From Paenisporosarcina macmurdoensis (GTDB lineage: Bacteria > Bacillota > Bacilli > Bacillales_A > Planococcaceae), in NCBI RefSeq assembly GCF_042658845.1, contig NZ_JBHSRI010000002.1:739378-803377 (forward strand): 64,000 nt of DNA, written 5' to 3'. This document shows, in pieces, positions 1-8,496 of the stretch. The translations under genes and the position numbers were made by a program. Under the pieces are notes generated by a model. The model was not told where the DNA came from, made no database searches, and saw nothing but the letters and a program-made list of their open reading frames with translations. Numbering within the stretch: position 1 is the stretch's first letter; each line of letters begins with the position of its first letter.

Positions 1-2
1 TC

Positions 3-404
3 GCTCCGTTTATGGACAAAGGTCCAGAGCGTCGTCCATTTAAACGTCCGTTACCAACAGGATTTATGTTACTTGCACTTGCAGCTATGATTTTCTTAAC
101 TTGGGAATCAGTTGCAAACCATGACTGGGAAGCTGCAAAAGCTCAAGGTGAAATTCGTGAAGAAGCACAATTCGACACAGAAGCTGATGGGTATAAAATT
201 TACTCTGAAGCATCTTGTATAGGTTGTCACGGTAATGCATTTGAAGGTGGTATTGGACCATCGCTTGCAACTACTGATAAAACAGCTGAAGAAATTATGG
301 ACATCGCGAAGAATGGTGTAGGGACAATGCCTGCAGGTACGTTTGAAGGCACAGATGAAGAATTACAAGAGTTAGCAACATTTATTGATGAGTTAACTCC
401 ATAA
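3..404 (+). CDS. qcrC: Menaquinol-cytochrome c reductase cytochrome b/c subunit QcrC, C-terminal part
   Basis: This is the 3' end of the subunit of the bc-type quinol:cytochrome c reductase that carries a covalently bound heme c at the membrane. The reading frame is open to the window edge, so the start lies upstream; the ATG at 12 is internal. A transmembrane helix (GFMLLALAAMIFLTW) is followed by a cytochrome c domain with the heme-attachment motif CIGCH and a downstream VGTMPAG segment whose Met is the likely sixth heme ligand. The next gene is ypjA, as in B. subtilis, which supports qcrC over other c-type cytochromes. A strong terminator follows directly. Confidence 0.93.
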   Translation, partial: APFMDKGPERRPFKRPLPTGFMLLALAAMIFLTWESVANHDWEAAKAQGEIREEAQFDTEADGYKIYSEASCIGCHGNAFEGGIGPSLATTDKTAEEIMDIAKNGVGTMPAGTFEGTDEELQELATFIDELTP

Positions 405-413
405 CAAATCATG

Positions 414-444
414 AAAAGAGTCAGGAAACTGACTCTTTTTTTTT
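414..444 (+). terminator. Rho-independent terminator after qcrC
   Basis: An 8-bp stem AGAGTCAG/CTGACTCT with a GAAA loop is extended by A/T pairs and followed by a run of T. It ends the qcr operon and separates it from ypjA. Confidence 0.9.
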
Positions 445-507
445 ACCTATATCTAAATGGTTTTCTTATACATAGTGTGCATGTCAAATTAAAGGAGTCG
501 TGTGGTA

Positions 508-1107
508 GTGAATCCATTGCTCACTCAATTAAAATTCTTGTTATTTCATAAAAGTTTTATGTGGCTGTTATTGGTTATAAATGTTTTAGGTACGGTTTAT
601 GGCTACATTTGGTATATGTGGCAACTCAAAATTACAGATCCCATATTTTTAATATTTGTACCAGACAGCCCTACAGCAAGCTTGTTTTTCTCAATTGCCT
701 TATTCGGATGGCTAATTAACCGGAATTTTAAACTAATTGAAGCTCTTGCATTAATTACTTTAGTAAAATATGGTTTGTGGGCAGTAGTGATGAATATTTG
801 GACACAGTTTGAAGCAGGACCTATTGGTTTTGTTGGATGGATGCTTGTTGTGAGCCATTTTGCCATGGCCGTTCAAGCTCTACTTTATATCCCTAAATAT
901 AAATTTAATTGGATTCATGTGTTGATTGCAGCCATTTGGACCTTGCATAATGATGTGATTGATTATGTCTTTGGCCAAATGCCGATTTATCGGAGTTTAA
1001 GCGAACATACACAGACAATCGGTTATTTTACATTTTGGTTATCGATTGCCTGTATATTCGTTGCGATTAAAGTCATCAAATCGTCACTAAATATGCAGTC
1101 GAAATAG
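508..1107 (+). CDS. ypjA: DUF1405 membrane protein YpjA
   Basis: Integral membrane protein of about 200 residues with five to six hydrophobic helices, matching the DUF1405 (YpjA) family that lies directly after qcrC in Bacillus. The molecular function is unknown. Two in-frame GTG codons compete as the start. The one at 508 has the SD AAAGGAG (491-497) 10 bases upstream, while the one at 502 is only 4 bases away, so 508 is preferred. YpjB, the usual next gene in B. subtilis, is absent; a zinc peptidase follows instead. Confidence 0.85.
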   Translation: MNPLLTQLKFLLFHKSFMWLLLVINVLGTVYGYIWYMWQLKITDPIFLIFVPDSPTASLFFSIALFGWLINRNFKLIEALALITLVKYGLWAVVMNIWTQFEAGPIGFVGWMLVVSHFAMAVQALLYIPKYKFNWIHVLIAAIWTLHNDVIDYVFGQMPIYRSLSEHTQTIGYFTFWLSIACIFVAIKVIKSSLNMQSK

Positions 1108-1168
1108 TTGCTCAATTACGATGCAGCATATAAAATAATAAGTAGATAGAAATAGGAGGATGGTCGAT

Positions 1169-1846
1169 TTGGGATTTTTGGTCTACTTTGCCGTACTACT
1201 ATTGTTACCACTTTACGCGCAATTTAAAGTCAAACGCACGTATAAAAAGTACTCTAAAGTACGCTCAACTTCTGGAATGACAGGTGCTCAAGTAGCACGT
1301 TTAATTTTAGATCAAAACGATTTGAAAGATGTGAAAGTTGTCGAAAGTCAAGGGTTTTTAAGCGATCACTATAACCCAATGACCAGAATTGTTGCATTGT
1401 CTTCTCATAATTATCACGAAGCATCAGTAGCAGGGACAGCAATTGCTGCTCACGAAGTCGGGCATGCGATTCAACATAAAGAAGCATATACTTTCTTACA
1501 ATGGCGTCATAAGTTAGTTCCTGTAGCTAACATTTCTTCAAATGCATCATGGATCTTCGTAATGATTGGTATATTTGCAGGAATGTCGAACATGTTGCTA
1601 TTAGGTATCGTTTTATTAGCAGTAGGGGTAGTCTTCCAAATTGTTACGTTGCCGGTAGAGTTCAATGCTTCTAGTCGCGCGATGACTGAAATTGTATCTC
1701 ATGGGGTTATTCGTAACGAAGAAGAAAAACATGCTAAAAAAGTATTAAATGCTGCTGCAATGACATATGTAGCTGCTGCGGCAGTTGCCGTTCTTGAACT
1801 AGTACGTTTAGTGCTAATGTACACAGGTATGAGTCGAGATGAATAG
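1169..1846 (+). CDS. YugP-like neutral zinc metallopeptidase (membrane)
   Basis: Membrane protein of the zinc neutral metallopeptidase 2 (YugP) family. The N-terminal helix (FLVYFAVLLLLPLYAQ) precedes the zinc-binding HEVGH signature in AAHEVGHAIQH, and two further hydrophobic helices follow near the middle. The second Glu ligand region (PVEFNASSRA) is present, so the enzyme looks intact. A TTG at 1169 is taken as start because AGGAGG at 1154-1159 sits 9 bases upstream; the ATG at 1160 directly abuts that SD and is unlikely. The substrate is unknown. Transcription probably ends at the hairpin just after the stop. Confidence 0.85.
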   Translation: MGFLVYFAVLLLLPLYAQFKVKRTYKKYSKVRSTSGMTGAQVARLILDQNDLKDVKVVESQGFLSDHYNPMTRIVALSSHNYHEASVAGTAIAAHEVGHAIQHKEAYTFLQWRHKLVPVANISSNASWIFVMIGIFAGMSNMLLLGIVLLAVGVVFQIVTLPVEFNASSRAMTEIVSHGVIRNEEEKHAKKVLNAAAMTYVAAAAVAVLELVRLVLMYTGMSRDE

Positions 1847-1890
1847 AAAAAAACTCACGAGCATGAATTTCATGCTTCGTGAGTTTTTTT
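1847..1890 (+). terminator. Rho-independent terminator
   Basis: A long stem, ACTCACGA..GCATG against CATGC..TCGTGAGT, has an AATTT loop and one unpaired T, and is followed by a T run. It terminates the peptidase gene. Confidence 0.9.
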
Positions 1891-1978
1891 ATGGAAAGAT
1901 AAGAAAGTATATAATTTTAGTTCCATAAATCCAGTGTTTTAGGTGTTTTGGACAAAAAGATTAGTTCATTAATATTGA

Positions 1979-2102
1979 TGATTTCCGTTTCAGGCGGACG
2001 CTTTCCGCGGGGCGGGCGGTGAGCCTCCTCGGTCGCTTCGCGATCTGCGGGGTCTCACCTGTCCCGCTGATCCAGCTGGAGTCGCCGCCTTCCACTACAA
2101 TC
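1979..2102 (-). repeat. Dispersed intergenic repeat, copy A (subfamily 1, reversed)
   Basis: GC-rich block of about 124 bp whose reverse complement matches copies C and D: GGCGGCGACTCCAGC, then GGTGAGACCCCGCAG, then GAGGAGGCTCACCG, then GCGGAAAGCGTCCGCC. The ends carry GATT/AATC inverted repeats. It contains no ORF with coding character and lies in the 530-bp gap between the peptidase gene and ypjC, together with copy B in opposite orientation. Confidence 0.8.
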
Positions 2103-2213
2103 CATGAAATGAGTAACAAGAACTTTCAATAATTGCTTATTGACAAGACACGAATGATTCTAAGATAAGCTAGAGATAGAACCAACCTATAATCGTAGTT
2201 GCCATCTATATTT

Positions 2214-2336
2214 GTTGATTGAAGCGCAGGTGGCGACTTCTGCGGGAATAGCATGAGCTGAAGACCCCGCAGGAACGCAGTGACGAGGAGACTGAAGCCA
2301 TGCCCGCGAAAAGCGTCCACCGTAGCGGAAATCAAC
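2214..2336 (+). repeat. Dispersed intergenic repeat, copy B (subfamily 2)
   Basis: About 123 bp starting GTTGATT and ending AATCAAC. The inner arms read GCATGAGCTGAAGACC and GACTGAAGCCATGCCC, matching copy E instead of A, C and D. It forms an inverted pair with copy A 110 bp upstream. Confidence 0.8.
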
Positions 2337-2360
2337 AGGCTACTATGGTTACTCTTCTTA

Positions 2361-2392
2361 AAAGGACCGGGCGCACTTTGCCCGGTTTTTCT
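2361..2392 (+). terminator. Rho-independent terminator
   Basis: Stem ACCGGGC/GCCCGGT followed by T5. No gene directly precedes it on this strand, so it is either a back-up stop for the peptidase transcript or part of the convergent gap before ypjC, which is read from the other strand. Confidence 0.75.
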
Positions 2393-2422
2393 TATATTTT
2401 CTGATTAGGATTAACACATATT

Positions 2423-3292
2423 TTAGTCAATTGGACGTTTCTGTTCATCAAGTGTGAACCCTTCACCCATGACGTCATGTACATCAGTTACTGACACAAA
2501 TGCATGAGGATCAATGGATGTAATAATATTTTTCAATCGAACAATTTCATTACGACCAACAACACAATAAAGTACTTCACGATCAACTTTTGTAAAATGA
2601 CCAAAACCTCTTAACACGGTTACGCCGCGATCCATATCGCTCGAAATACGATCTGCAATCTCATTTTGGAATTCAGAAATGATAAACGCACCACGACCAG
2701 AGTATGCACCTTCTTGTACAAAATCAATTACACGAGAACCAATAAACACGGCAACTAATGTATACATCATCGAACGAGAATCTAGGAATGTTAGCCATGA
2801 TAGTAAAATCACCGCTGCATCAAACATAAACATGGTTTTGCCCATGCTCCACCCAAGATATTTAAGAGCGAGTCGGGCAATAATATCTACCCCACCAGTA
2901 GTGCCTCCATATCTGAATATGATGCCAAGTCCTACCCCAACAAAAACTCCTGCGAATAAAGAGGCTAAAAATAAATCGTCTTGTATATGTATATTAATTT
3001 CATAGATTTGGAAGATCTTTAGAAAAATTGATACCGAAACAGTTCCGATAATCGTATAAACAAATACTTTCTGACCTAGAAGTCGCCAACCTAGAAAAAA
3101 CATTGGTATATTTAATAGTAAATTCATTAATGCTGGATCAAGTTTGAAGACAAAGTACAAGATTAATGTTATCCCGCTAAATCCGCCTTCGCCTAGTTCG
3201 TTTTGAATGTTAAAATGAACAAAACCAAAACTAAATATAGCCGAACCAAGCATGATGAAGAAAATATTTTTAAACTTAATGCCTTTCATCAT
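2423..3292 (-). CDS. ypjC: YitT family membrane protein (YpjC)
   Basis: Membrane protein of the YitT/DUF161 family: an N-terminal block of five to six hydrophobic helices (about residues 5-195) and a C-terminal soluble DUF2179 domain (about 200-285, with VLRGFGHFTKVDREVLYCVV). Function is unproven; transport is suspected for the family. The start is placed at the first ATG of the pair giving MMKGIK, which has GGGGTG about 6 bases upstream; a longer frame to 3322 lacks such a site. It occupies the B. subtilis ypjC position but is transcribed away from ypjD. Confidence 0.87.
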   Translation of the reverse strand: MMKGIKFKNIFFIMLGSAIFSFGFVHFNIQNELGEGGFSGITLILYFVFKLDPALMNLLLNIPMFFLGWRLLGQKVFVYTIIGTVSVSIFLKIFQIYEINIHIQDDLFLASLFAGVFVGVGLGIIFRYGGTTGGVDIIARLALKYLGWSMGKTMFMFDAAVILLSWLTFLDSRSMMYTLVAVFIGSRVIDFVQEGAYSGRGAFIISEFQNEIADRISSDMDRGVTVLRGFGHFTKVDREVLYCVVGRNEIVRLKNIITSIDPHAFVSVTDVHDVMGEGFTLDEQKRPID

Positions 3293-3400
3293 AGATACAC
3301 CCCATTTTCTGAAAAAGAACACTCAGCTATTATCATTCATTTCAAGTATTTTGACAACAACATTTCTTATTATTACGATAGGGGTAGGAGAGTGAAATGC

Positions 3401-3739
3401 ATGACATCTGAAAAAACAATTCGAACACTACAAAAAGAAGTGGATGACTATATTGGACAATATAAAGAAGGCTATTTTCCGCCTTTTGAAATGCTAGCAA
3501 GAATGACTGAAGAGCTAGGAGAATTAGCAAGAGAAGTTCAACATGTTCATGGCATGAAAAAGAAAAAATCAAGTGAAGCACAAAAAAGTATGGAAGAAGA
3601 ATTAGGAGATTTATTATTTGTGCTCATATGTTTTGCGAATGCAGAAAAAATCGATATGCAAAGTGCTCATGATCGTGTGATGGCAAAGTTTAGCTCAAGA
3701 GATCAAAATCGTTGGACGTTGAAGGAGGAACACTCATGA
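3401..3739 (+). CDS. ypjD: MazG-like nucleotide pyrophosphohydrolase YpjD
   Basis: All-alpha NTP pyrophosphohydrolase of the MazG/MazG-like fold, 112 residues. The metal-binding acidic pairs are visible as TEELGELAREV and EEELGDLLFVL (EExxE and EExxD). Such enzymes hydrolyse (d)NTPs to monophosphates; the actual substrate is not known here. ATG 3401 has the SD GGAG at 3387-3390; the in-frame GTG at 3392 is too close to it. The stop overlaps the dapB start as ATGA, so the two are translationally coupled. Confidence 0.88.
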   Translation: MTSEKTIRTLQKEVDDYIGQYKEGYFPPFEMLARMTEELGELAREVQHVHGMKKKKSSEAQKSMEEELGDLLFVLICFANAEKIDMQSAHDRVMAKFSSRDQNRWTLKEEHS

Positions 3740-4530
3740 TTCGAGTTGCAATTGGTGGACCCCGAGGGAAAATGGGGCAAGAAGCTGTACATACTATAAT
3801 GAATAATGAGAATATGGAACTAGTGGCAGTTCTAGACCATAGAGAAATAGGTGAACTATTAAGTGAGTCACCAGAATTCCCAGCTAGTTACGACGTTCCT
3901 GTATTTTTAGATTTAGACACGTTGATTACAATGATCAGTCCAGATGTTTTCCTTGATTTAACGACACCTCATCAAGTCTTCGAGCATACGAAGTTATGCT
4001 TGCAAAGAAATGTTAGACCTGTCATTGGAACAACAGGCTTTACTGATGAACAACTTCAACATTGCACAACACTTGCTAAGAATAACAAACTAGGCTGTAT
4101 TGTCGCTCCGAATTTTGCGATTGGTGCAGTATTGATGATGAAATTTGCTGCAATGGCTGCTGTTTATTTCCCAGATGTGGAAATTATTGAAATGCATCAT
4201 GATCAAAAACTCGATGCCCCTTCAGGTACTGCGTATAAAACAGCACAAATGATTGCGGAAGTTCGACCATCCCATAAACAAGGACATCCTAATGAAGAAG
4301 AAACAATAGCGGGTGCAAGGGGAGCTTCTTTCGATGGAATACCCATACATAGTGTGCGTTTACCTGGGTTAATTGCTCATCAACAAGTATTATTTGGTGG
4401 AGAAGGCCAACTCTTTACACTACGACATGATTCATTTAATCGACAATCCTTTATGTCAGGTGTAACATTTTCAATTAACCAGGTAATGGATTTAACTGAG
4501 CTCGTATACGGGCTAGAAAATATTCTATAA
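3736..4530 (+). CDS. dapB: 4-hydroxy-tetrahydrodipicolinate reductase
   Basis: Catalyses the NAD(P)H-dependent reduction step of the diaminopimelate/lysine pathway, which feeds peptidoglycan and spore dipicolinate. The N-terminal nucleotide-binding loop reads AIGGPRGKMGQ, and the catalytic motif HHDQKLDAPSGTA is complete. The length of 264 residues is normal. ATG 3736 lies behind GAAGGAGGA and overlaps the ypjD stop. It starts a tight dapB-mgsA-bshA-cca-birA series. Confidence 0.96.
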   Translation: MIRVAIGGPRGKMGQEAVHTIMNNENMELVAVLDHREIGELLSESPEFPASYDVPVFLDLDTLITMISPDVFLDLTTPHQVFEHTKLCLQRNVRPVIGTTGFTDEQLQHCTTLAKNNKLGCIVAPNFAIGAVLMMKFAAMAAVYFPDVEIIEMHHDQKLDAPSGTAYKTAQMIAEVRPSHKQGHPNEEETIAGARGASFDGIPIHSVRLPGLIAHQQVLFGGEGQLFTLRHDSFNRQSFMSGVTFSINQVMDLTELVYGLENIL

Positions 4531-4549
4531 ATGATAGGATGAGAATTCC

Positions 4550-4954
4550 ATGAAAATAGCATTAATTGCACATGACCGAAAAAAAGATGACTTGATTCAA
4601 TTTGTCACGGCTTATAGAGCTATTTTGGCTGAACATGAATTATGTGCTACAGGCACAACAGGACAACGAATTATAGACGAAACGGGTTTAGCAGTATTTC
4701 GTTTTCAGTCGGGCCCTCTTGGTGGAGACCAACAGATAGGAGCGATGATTGCCAATAACGAAATGGACATGATTATTTTCTTCCGTGATCCTTTAACTGC
4801 TCAACCTCATGAACCTGATGTGACTGCACTGATTCGCTTATGTGATGTATATCAAATTCCGTTAGCAACTAATATGGGAACGGCAGAAGTATTATTAAAG
4901 GGTCTACAAGAAGGATTTATAGACTGGAGATTACTACAAGATAGACGTTCTTAA
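4550..4954 (+). CDS. mgsA: Methylglyoxal synthase
   Basis: Converts dihydroxyacetone phosphate to methylglyoxal, a bypass of lower glycolysis. Conserved features include IALIAHDRKK at the N terminus, the phosphate-binding TGTTG, and GPLGGDQQIGAMI with the catalytic Asp. The 134-residue length is typical. It lies 19 bases after dapB and 16 before bshA. In B. subtilis bshB1 sits between mgsA and bshA; here it does not. Confidence 0.96.
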   Translation: MKIALIAHDRKKDDLIQFVTAYRAILAEHELCATGTTGQRIIDETGLAVFRFQSGPLGGDQQIGAMIANNEMDMIIFFRDPLTAQPHEPDVTALIRLCDVYQIPLATNMGTAEVLLKGLQEGFIDWRLLQDRRS

Positions 4955-4970
4955 GAAAGGAAGTGACTTC

Positions 4971-6113
4971 GTGAAAAAATTAAAAATCGGTATCACTTGT
5001 TATCCAACGGTTGGAGGCTCAGGTGTTATTGCGACTGAATTAGGGAAGTTACTGGCTGAAAAAGGTCATGAAATTCACTTCATAACGTCAAGTATGCCAT
5101 TCCGCTTAAATCGCATGGTTCCAAACATTTTCTTTCATCAAGTAGAAGTAAATAGCTACTCGGTGTTTCAATATGCACCTTACGATATAGCACTTGCCAG
5201 TAAAATGGCTGAAGTCATCCAAAAAGAAAATTTAGATATTCTGCATGTTCATTATGCCATCCCACATGCCGTCTGCGCGGTTTTAGCTCGTGACATGGCA
5301 GGACAAAACGTAGGCATAGTAACGACGCTCCACGGCACGGATATAAGTGTTTTAGGGTATGACTCCTCGCTGTCAGGTGCTATTCGCTATGGCATCGAAA
5401 AGTCAGATATGGTCACCACAGTTTCAGAGTCGCTAAAACACGAAACAATTCGCTTGATTCAACCTGCGCAAGACATTGAAACCATCTATAATTTTGTTGA
5501 TGAAAGAGAATATTTTCCTAATAAATCGTCTGAATTAAAGGCTTATTTCAATATCCAGGAAGATGAAAAGGTAGTCATTCACGTGTCTAACTTCCGCAAA
5601 GTTAAACATGTTGAAGATGTCGTATCGAGTTTTGCTTATATTCGCAATAAAATGCCTGCTAAATTACTGCTTGTCGGTGATGGACCAGAAATGAATAATA
5701 TCGTTAAACAAGTCGCTTCGCTTGGATTGGATGAAGATGTTTTGTTTTTAGGAAAGCAGAACAATGTCTCTGAACTATATTCAATTAGCGATTTGAAACT
5801 TTTATTATCTGAGAAAGAATCGTTTGGTTTAGTGTTATTAGAAGCTATGGCATGTGGTGTACCATGTATTGGTACGGATATCGGTGGGATACCTGAAGTC
5901 ATTGAACACGGTTTAAATGGCTATATTGCGCCTTTACATGATGTTGAATCAGTAGCCTGTTATGCATTGAAACTTTTGACCAACCCGGACATACATAATC
6001 GAATGAGAGAAGCTGCGCTTGAATCGGTTTCGCGAAAATTCCATTCTTCTTTAATTGTGTCTCAGTATGAAGAGCTTTACGACAAGGTAATAAATCAACA
6101 TGTTCACAACTGA
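4971..6113 (+). CDS. bshA: N-acetyl-alpha-D-glucosaminyl L-malate synthase (bacillithiol)
   Basis: GT4-family glycosyltransferase that joins GlcNAc to L-malate in the first step of bacillithiol synthesis. The N-terminal GT-B domain shows the TVGGSGVIATELG loop and THLHGTD-like HGTDISVLG. The C-terminal domain holds ESFGLVLLEAMACGVPC, the nucleotide-sugar binding EX7E motif. GTG 4971 is preceded by AAGAAAGGAAG. Its end overlaps cca by 14 bases. The deacetylase gene bshB1 is missing from this locus. Confidence 0.94.
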   Translation: MKKLKIGITCYPTVGGSGVIATELGKLLAEKGHEIHFITSSMPFRLNRMVPNIFFHQVEVNSYSVFQYAPYDIALASKMAEVIQKENLDILHVHYAIPHAVCAVLARDMAGQNVGIVTTLHGTDISVLGYDSSLSGAIRYGIEKSDMVTTVSESLKHETIRLIQPAQDIETIYNFVDEREYFPNKSSELKAYFNIQEDEKVVIHVSNFRKVKHVEDVVSSFAYIRNKMPAKLLLVGDGPEMNNIVKQVASLGLDEDVLFLGKQNNVSELYSISDLKLLLSEKESFGLVLLEAMACGVPCIGTDIGGIPEVIEHGLNGYIAPLHDVESVACYALKLLTNPDIHNRMREAALESVSRKFHSSLIVSQYEELYDKVINQHVHN

Positions 6114-7296
6114 ACAATGGCAAGCTGGGAAAAAAATCATTGAAGCACTCATCCAACATGGCTATGAGGCCGTATTTGTAGGTGGTGCAGTGCGAGATTT
6201 TGTTCGTCACAAAGTAGCTAATGACATAGATATAGCAACAAGCGCATTACCTTCTGAAGTAAAAACCATATTTAACAGAACGGTTGATTTAGGACTTGCT
6301 CATGGTACGGTGTTAGTCATTGAAAATCATGTTCCGATTGAAGTGACTACTTTTCGTACAGAAGGCGAATATACAGATCATCGAAGACCAAGCGATGTGA
6401 AATTTGTCCATTCGTTGGAAGAAGATCTAAAGCGCAGAGATTTCACGATGAATGCTCTTGCCATGACAGCGGATTTTCAAGTGGTCGATTTATTCGACGG
6501 GCAGCGTGATTTGCACAATGGAATCATACGAACAGTCGGTGAGCCAATTGAACGTTTCAAAGAAGACGCGTTGAGAATGCTTCGAGCGATCCGCTTTACT
6601 GGGCAGTTAGGTTTTTCTATTGATAACGCCACACTAGAAGCTATTAAGTTGTGCGCAAATGACCTAGCCTATGTATCAGTTGAACGAGTGAGCGCTGAGC
6701 TTGAAAAGATGTGGTTGAGTTCTAATCTAGACAAAGGGATGACGTATCTAGGGCAAAGTCACTTGGCGATGCATCTTCCTGGGGATTTTCCATTCGAAGA
6801 TGCTAGGTGGAACCAACTAGGTAATCCTCAAAACGTTTTAGTTTGTTGGGCTTTTCTATGTTTACTGCAAGAAAAACCAAATAGCTCAGAACTGGCCAGC
6901 GTTTTTAAATTATCCAATGAATTAAAACTGCAAATTACCCATTTAGTACAGGCCACTCAAATACGCGATGAACGTTTATTTACGATTGATGACCTTTACC
7001 GTTTTGAGGAGAATATACTGGTCCAGGCTGAACGGCTTTCTAGAGTTCTTTGTAATGATATTGAACAAATGCCAATAGAAGTGATTGTTCAGCAAAAACA
7101 AGCGCTTCCGATCCAATCTATCCGTGAACTGGTCATTTCAGGACAAGACGTCATGGAATGGTTTAATAAACCAGGTGGACCTTGGCTAAAGGAAACACTT
7201 TGCCGAATGGAACATGCGGTGCTACATCAAAAAGTAGTGAACAATGCTACTAAGCTAAAGGAATGGATAATGAATGAATCCAACAGTGAAATATGA
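6100..7296 (+). CDS. cca: CCA tRNA nucleotidyltransferase
   Basis: Adds or repairs the 3' CCA of tRNAs. The class II polymerase-beta-type head contains VGGAVRDFV and the metal-binding NDIDIATSA, followed by the RRDFTMNALAM motif and the ERFKEDALRMLRAIRF region used in nucleotide selection. Length is 398 residues, as in Bacillus. The ATG overlaps the end of bshA, and the 3' end overlaps birA by 23 bases, indicating coupling. Confidence 0.96.
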   Translation: MFTTEQWQAGKKIIEALIQHGYEAVFVGGAVRDFVRHKVANDIDIATSALPSEVKTIFNRTVDLGLAHGTVLVIENHVPIEVTTFRTEGEYTDHRRPSDVKFVHSLEEDLKRRDFTMNALAMTADFQVVDLFDGQRDLHNGIIRTVGEPIERFKEDALRMLRAIRFTGQLGFSIDNATLEAIKLCANDLAYVSVERVSAELEKMWLSSNLDKGMTYLGQSHLAMHLPGDFPFEDARWNQLGNPQNVLVCWAFLCLLQEKPNSSELASVFKLSNELKLQITHLVQATQIRDERLFTIDDLYRFEENILVQAERLSRVLCNDIEQMPIEVIVQQKQALPIQSIRELVISGQDVMEWFNKPGGPWLKETLCRMEHAVLHQKVVNNATKLKEWIMNESNSEI

Positions 7297-8257
7297 AATT
7301 ACAAAACGTTTATTAGCTGCAGAAGGGCAACCTATTTCTGGTCAACAGTTGGCTGACGACTTCGGATTGTCAAGAACAGCTATATGGAAGCATATAAAAG
7401 AACTTGAAGAAGAAGGATTTGGAATCGACACGGTAAAGAAAAAAGGCTATGTCTTACGATCATCTCCAGATTCATTACAAGCAGCTAAAATAGATCAACA
7501 TTTAACAACGAAGCGATTCGGTCGGAACATTCATTATTTACAAACATGTCCAACAACTCAGCCGATTGCTCATCAGCTGGCACAAGCCGGAGAACCTGAT
7601 GGATCGATTGTCATTTGTGAAGAGCAGACGGCAGGAAAAGGACGTCTAGCACGTGCTTGGACTTCTACACAAGGCAAAGGGATTTGGATGAGCGTAATTA
7701 TTCGACCTGAAATCCCCCCAACTAAAGCACCACAATTGACCTTAGTGGCTGCAGTTGCAGTTACAAGAGCCATTGAAGATATTGCAGACGTTCGTGCTGA
7801 GATTAAATGGCCAAACGATTTGCTGATAAACGGGAAAAAATGCACAGGAATTTTAACAGAGCTGCAAGCAGATATAGACCGTGTTCATGCCATCATTTTA
7901 GGAATTGGTGTTAATGTCAATCAGCAATTAAGTGATTTTCCTGAAGACATACAATCTATCGCTACGTCTATTCAAATGGTTACAGGGAAGCCGGTAGATC
8001 GTGCCGAGCTAGTCGCCCGTATTTTATATCATTTAGAGATCTATACAGATTTGTATGTGCAGCATGGTTTTGAGCCATTAAAAATTCTTTGGGAAAGTTA
8101 CTCTTGTACACTGGGCAAACGAATTAAAGCGATTATGATCCATCAAACAATTGAAGGCGTAGCGCTTGGCATAACTAATGAAGGCATTTTACAAGTGAAA
8201 ACGGACGATGGAGAAATTCATGGCATATATTCTGCCGATATTGAAATTCAAAATTAA
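7274..8257 (+). CDS. birA: Biotin--[acetyl-CoA-carboxylase] ligase / biotin operon repressor
   Basis: Bifunctional BirA. An N-terminal winged helix-turn-helix (about residues 5-60, with LADDFGLSRTAIWKHIKELE) precedes the biotin protein ligase domain with the biotinyl-AMP loop AGKGRLARAW and KWPNDLLINGKK, and a short C-terminal SH3-like domain. The DNA-binding domain suggests control of biotin genes located elsewhere. It is the last gene of the dapB series; the panB leader follows. Confidence 0.95.
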   Translation: MNPTVKYEITKRLLAAEGQPISGQQLADDFGLSRTAIWKHIKELEEEGFGIDTVKKKGYVLRSSPDSLQAAKIDQHLTTKRFGRNIHYLQTCPTTQPIAHQLAQAGEPDGSIVICEEQTAGKGRLARAWTSTQGKGIWMSVIIRPEIPPTKAPQLTLVAAVAVTRAIEDIADVRAEIKWPNDLLINGKKCTGILTELQADIDRVHAIILGIGVNVNQQLSDFPEDIQSIATSIQMVTGKPVDRAELVARILYHLEIYTDLYVQHGFEPLKILWESYSCTLGKRIKAIMIHQTIEGVALGITNEGILQVKTDDGEIHGIYSADIEIQN

Positions 8258-8296
8258 CATGAAGTTATCAATATGGAATGTGTGAATTATTTCTGT

Positions 8297-8461
8297 TATA
8301 GTAAAGCCGTAGGGCAGTATCTGAGTAGAACTGCACCTGACGAACAAACAGCTAAACATGTGAAATTAAATAATTCTGCCTTGATCTTAATCGACAGGGA
8401 CGGAGGAAACCAATTCTTTTACAAACCACCCTTCTGTCCATTTTTGGCTTGAAGGGTTTTT
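8297..8461 (+). promoter_or_regulatory. panB leader RNA: candidate pan-motif structure plus intrinsic terminator
   Basis: A -10-like TATAGT (8297-8302) is followed by a structured leader. The first hairpin pairs GG-GCAGT (8312-8319 region) with ACTGC-A-CC, leaving a single bulged A, and the stem continues with CGT/ACG. A second hairpin in the CCTTGAT..ATCGACAGG area also has an A-containing bulge. An intrinsic terminator (ACCCTTC/GAAGGGT, then T) sits at 8428-8461, before panB. Bulged-A hairpins upstream of pantothenate genes are the hallmark of the published pan RNA motif; assigning it here is my inference from memory of that motif. Confidence 0.55.
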
Positions 8462-8496
8462 CTTTTGGTTTTCTCTCAAAAGAGAGGAGAAAAGAA

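Noticed and set aside
3203..3400. 66-codon N-terminal extension of ypjD
   Set aside because: It lies opposite the 5' end of ypjC and lacks an SD; the family starts at the internal ATG 3401.
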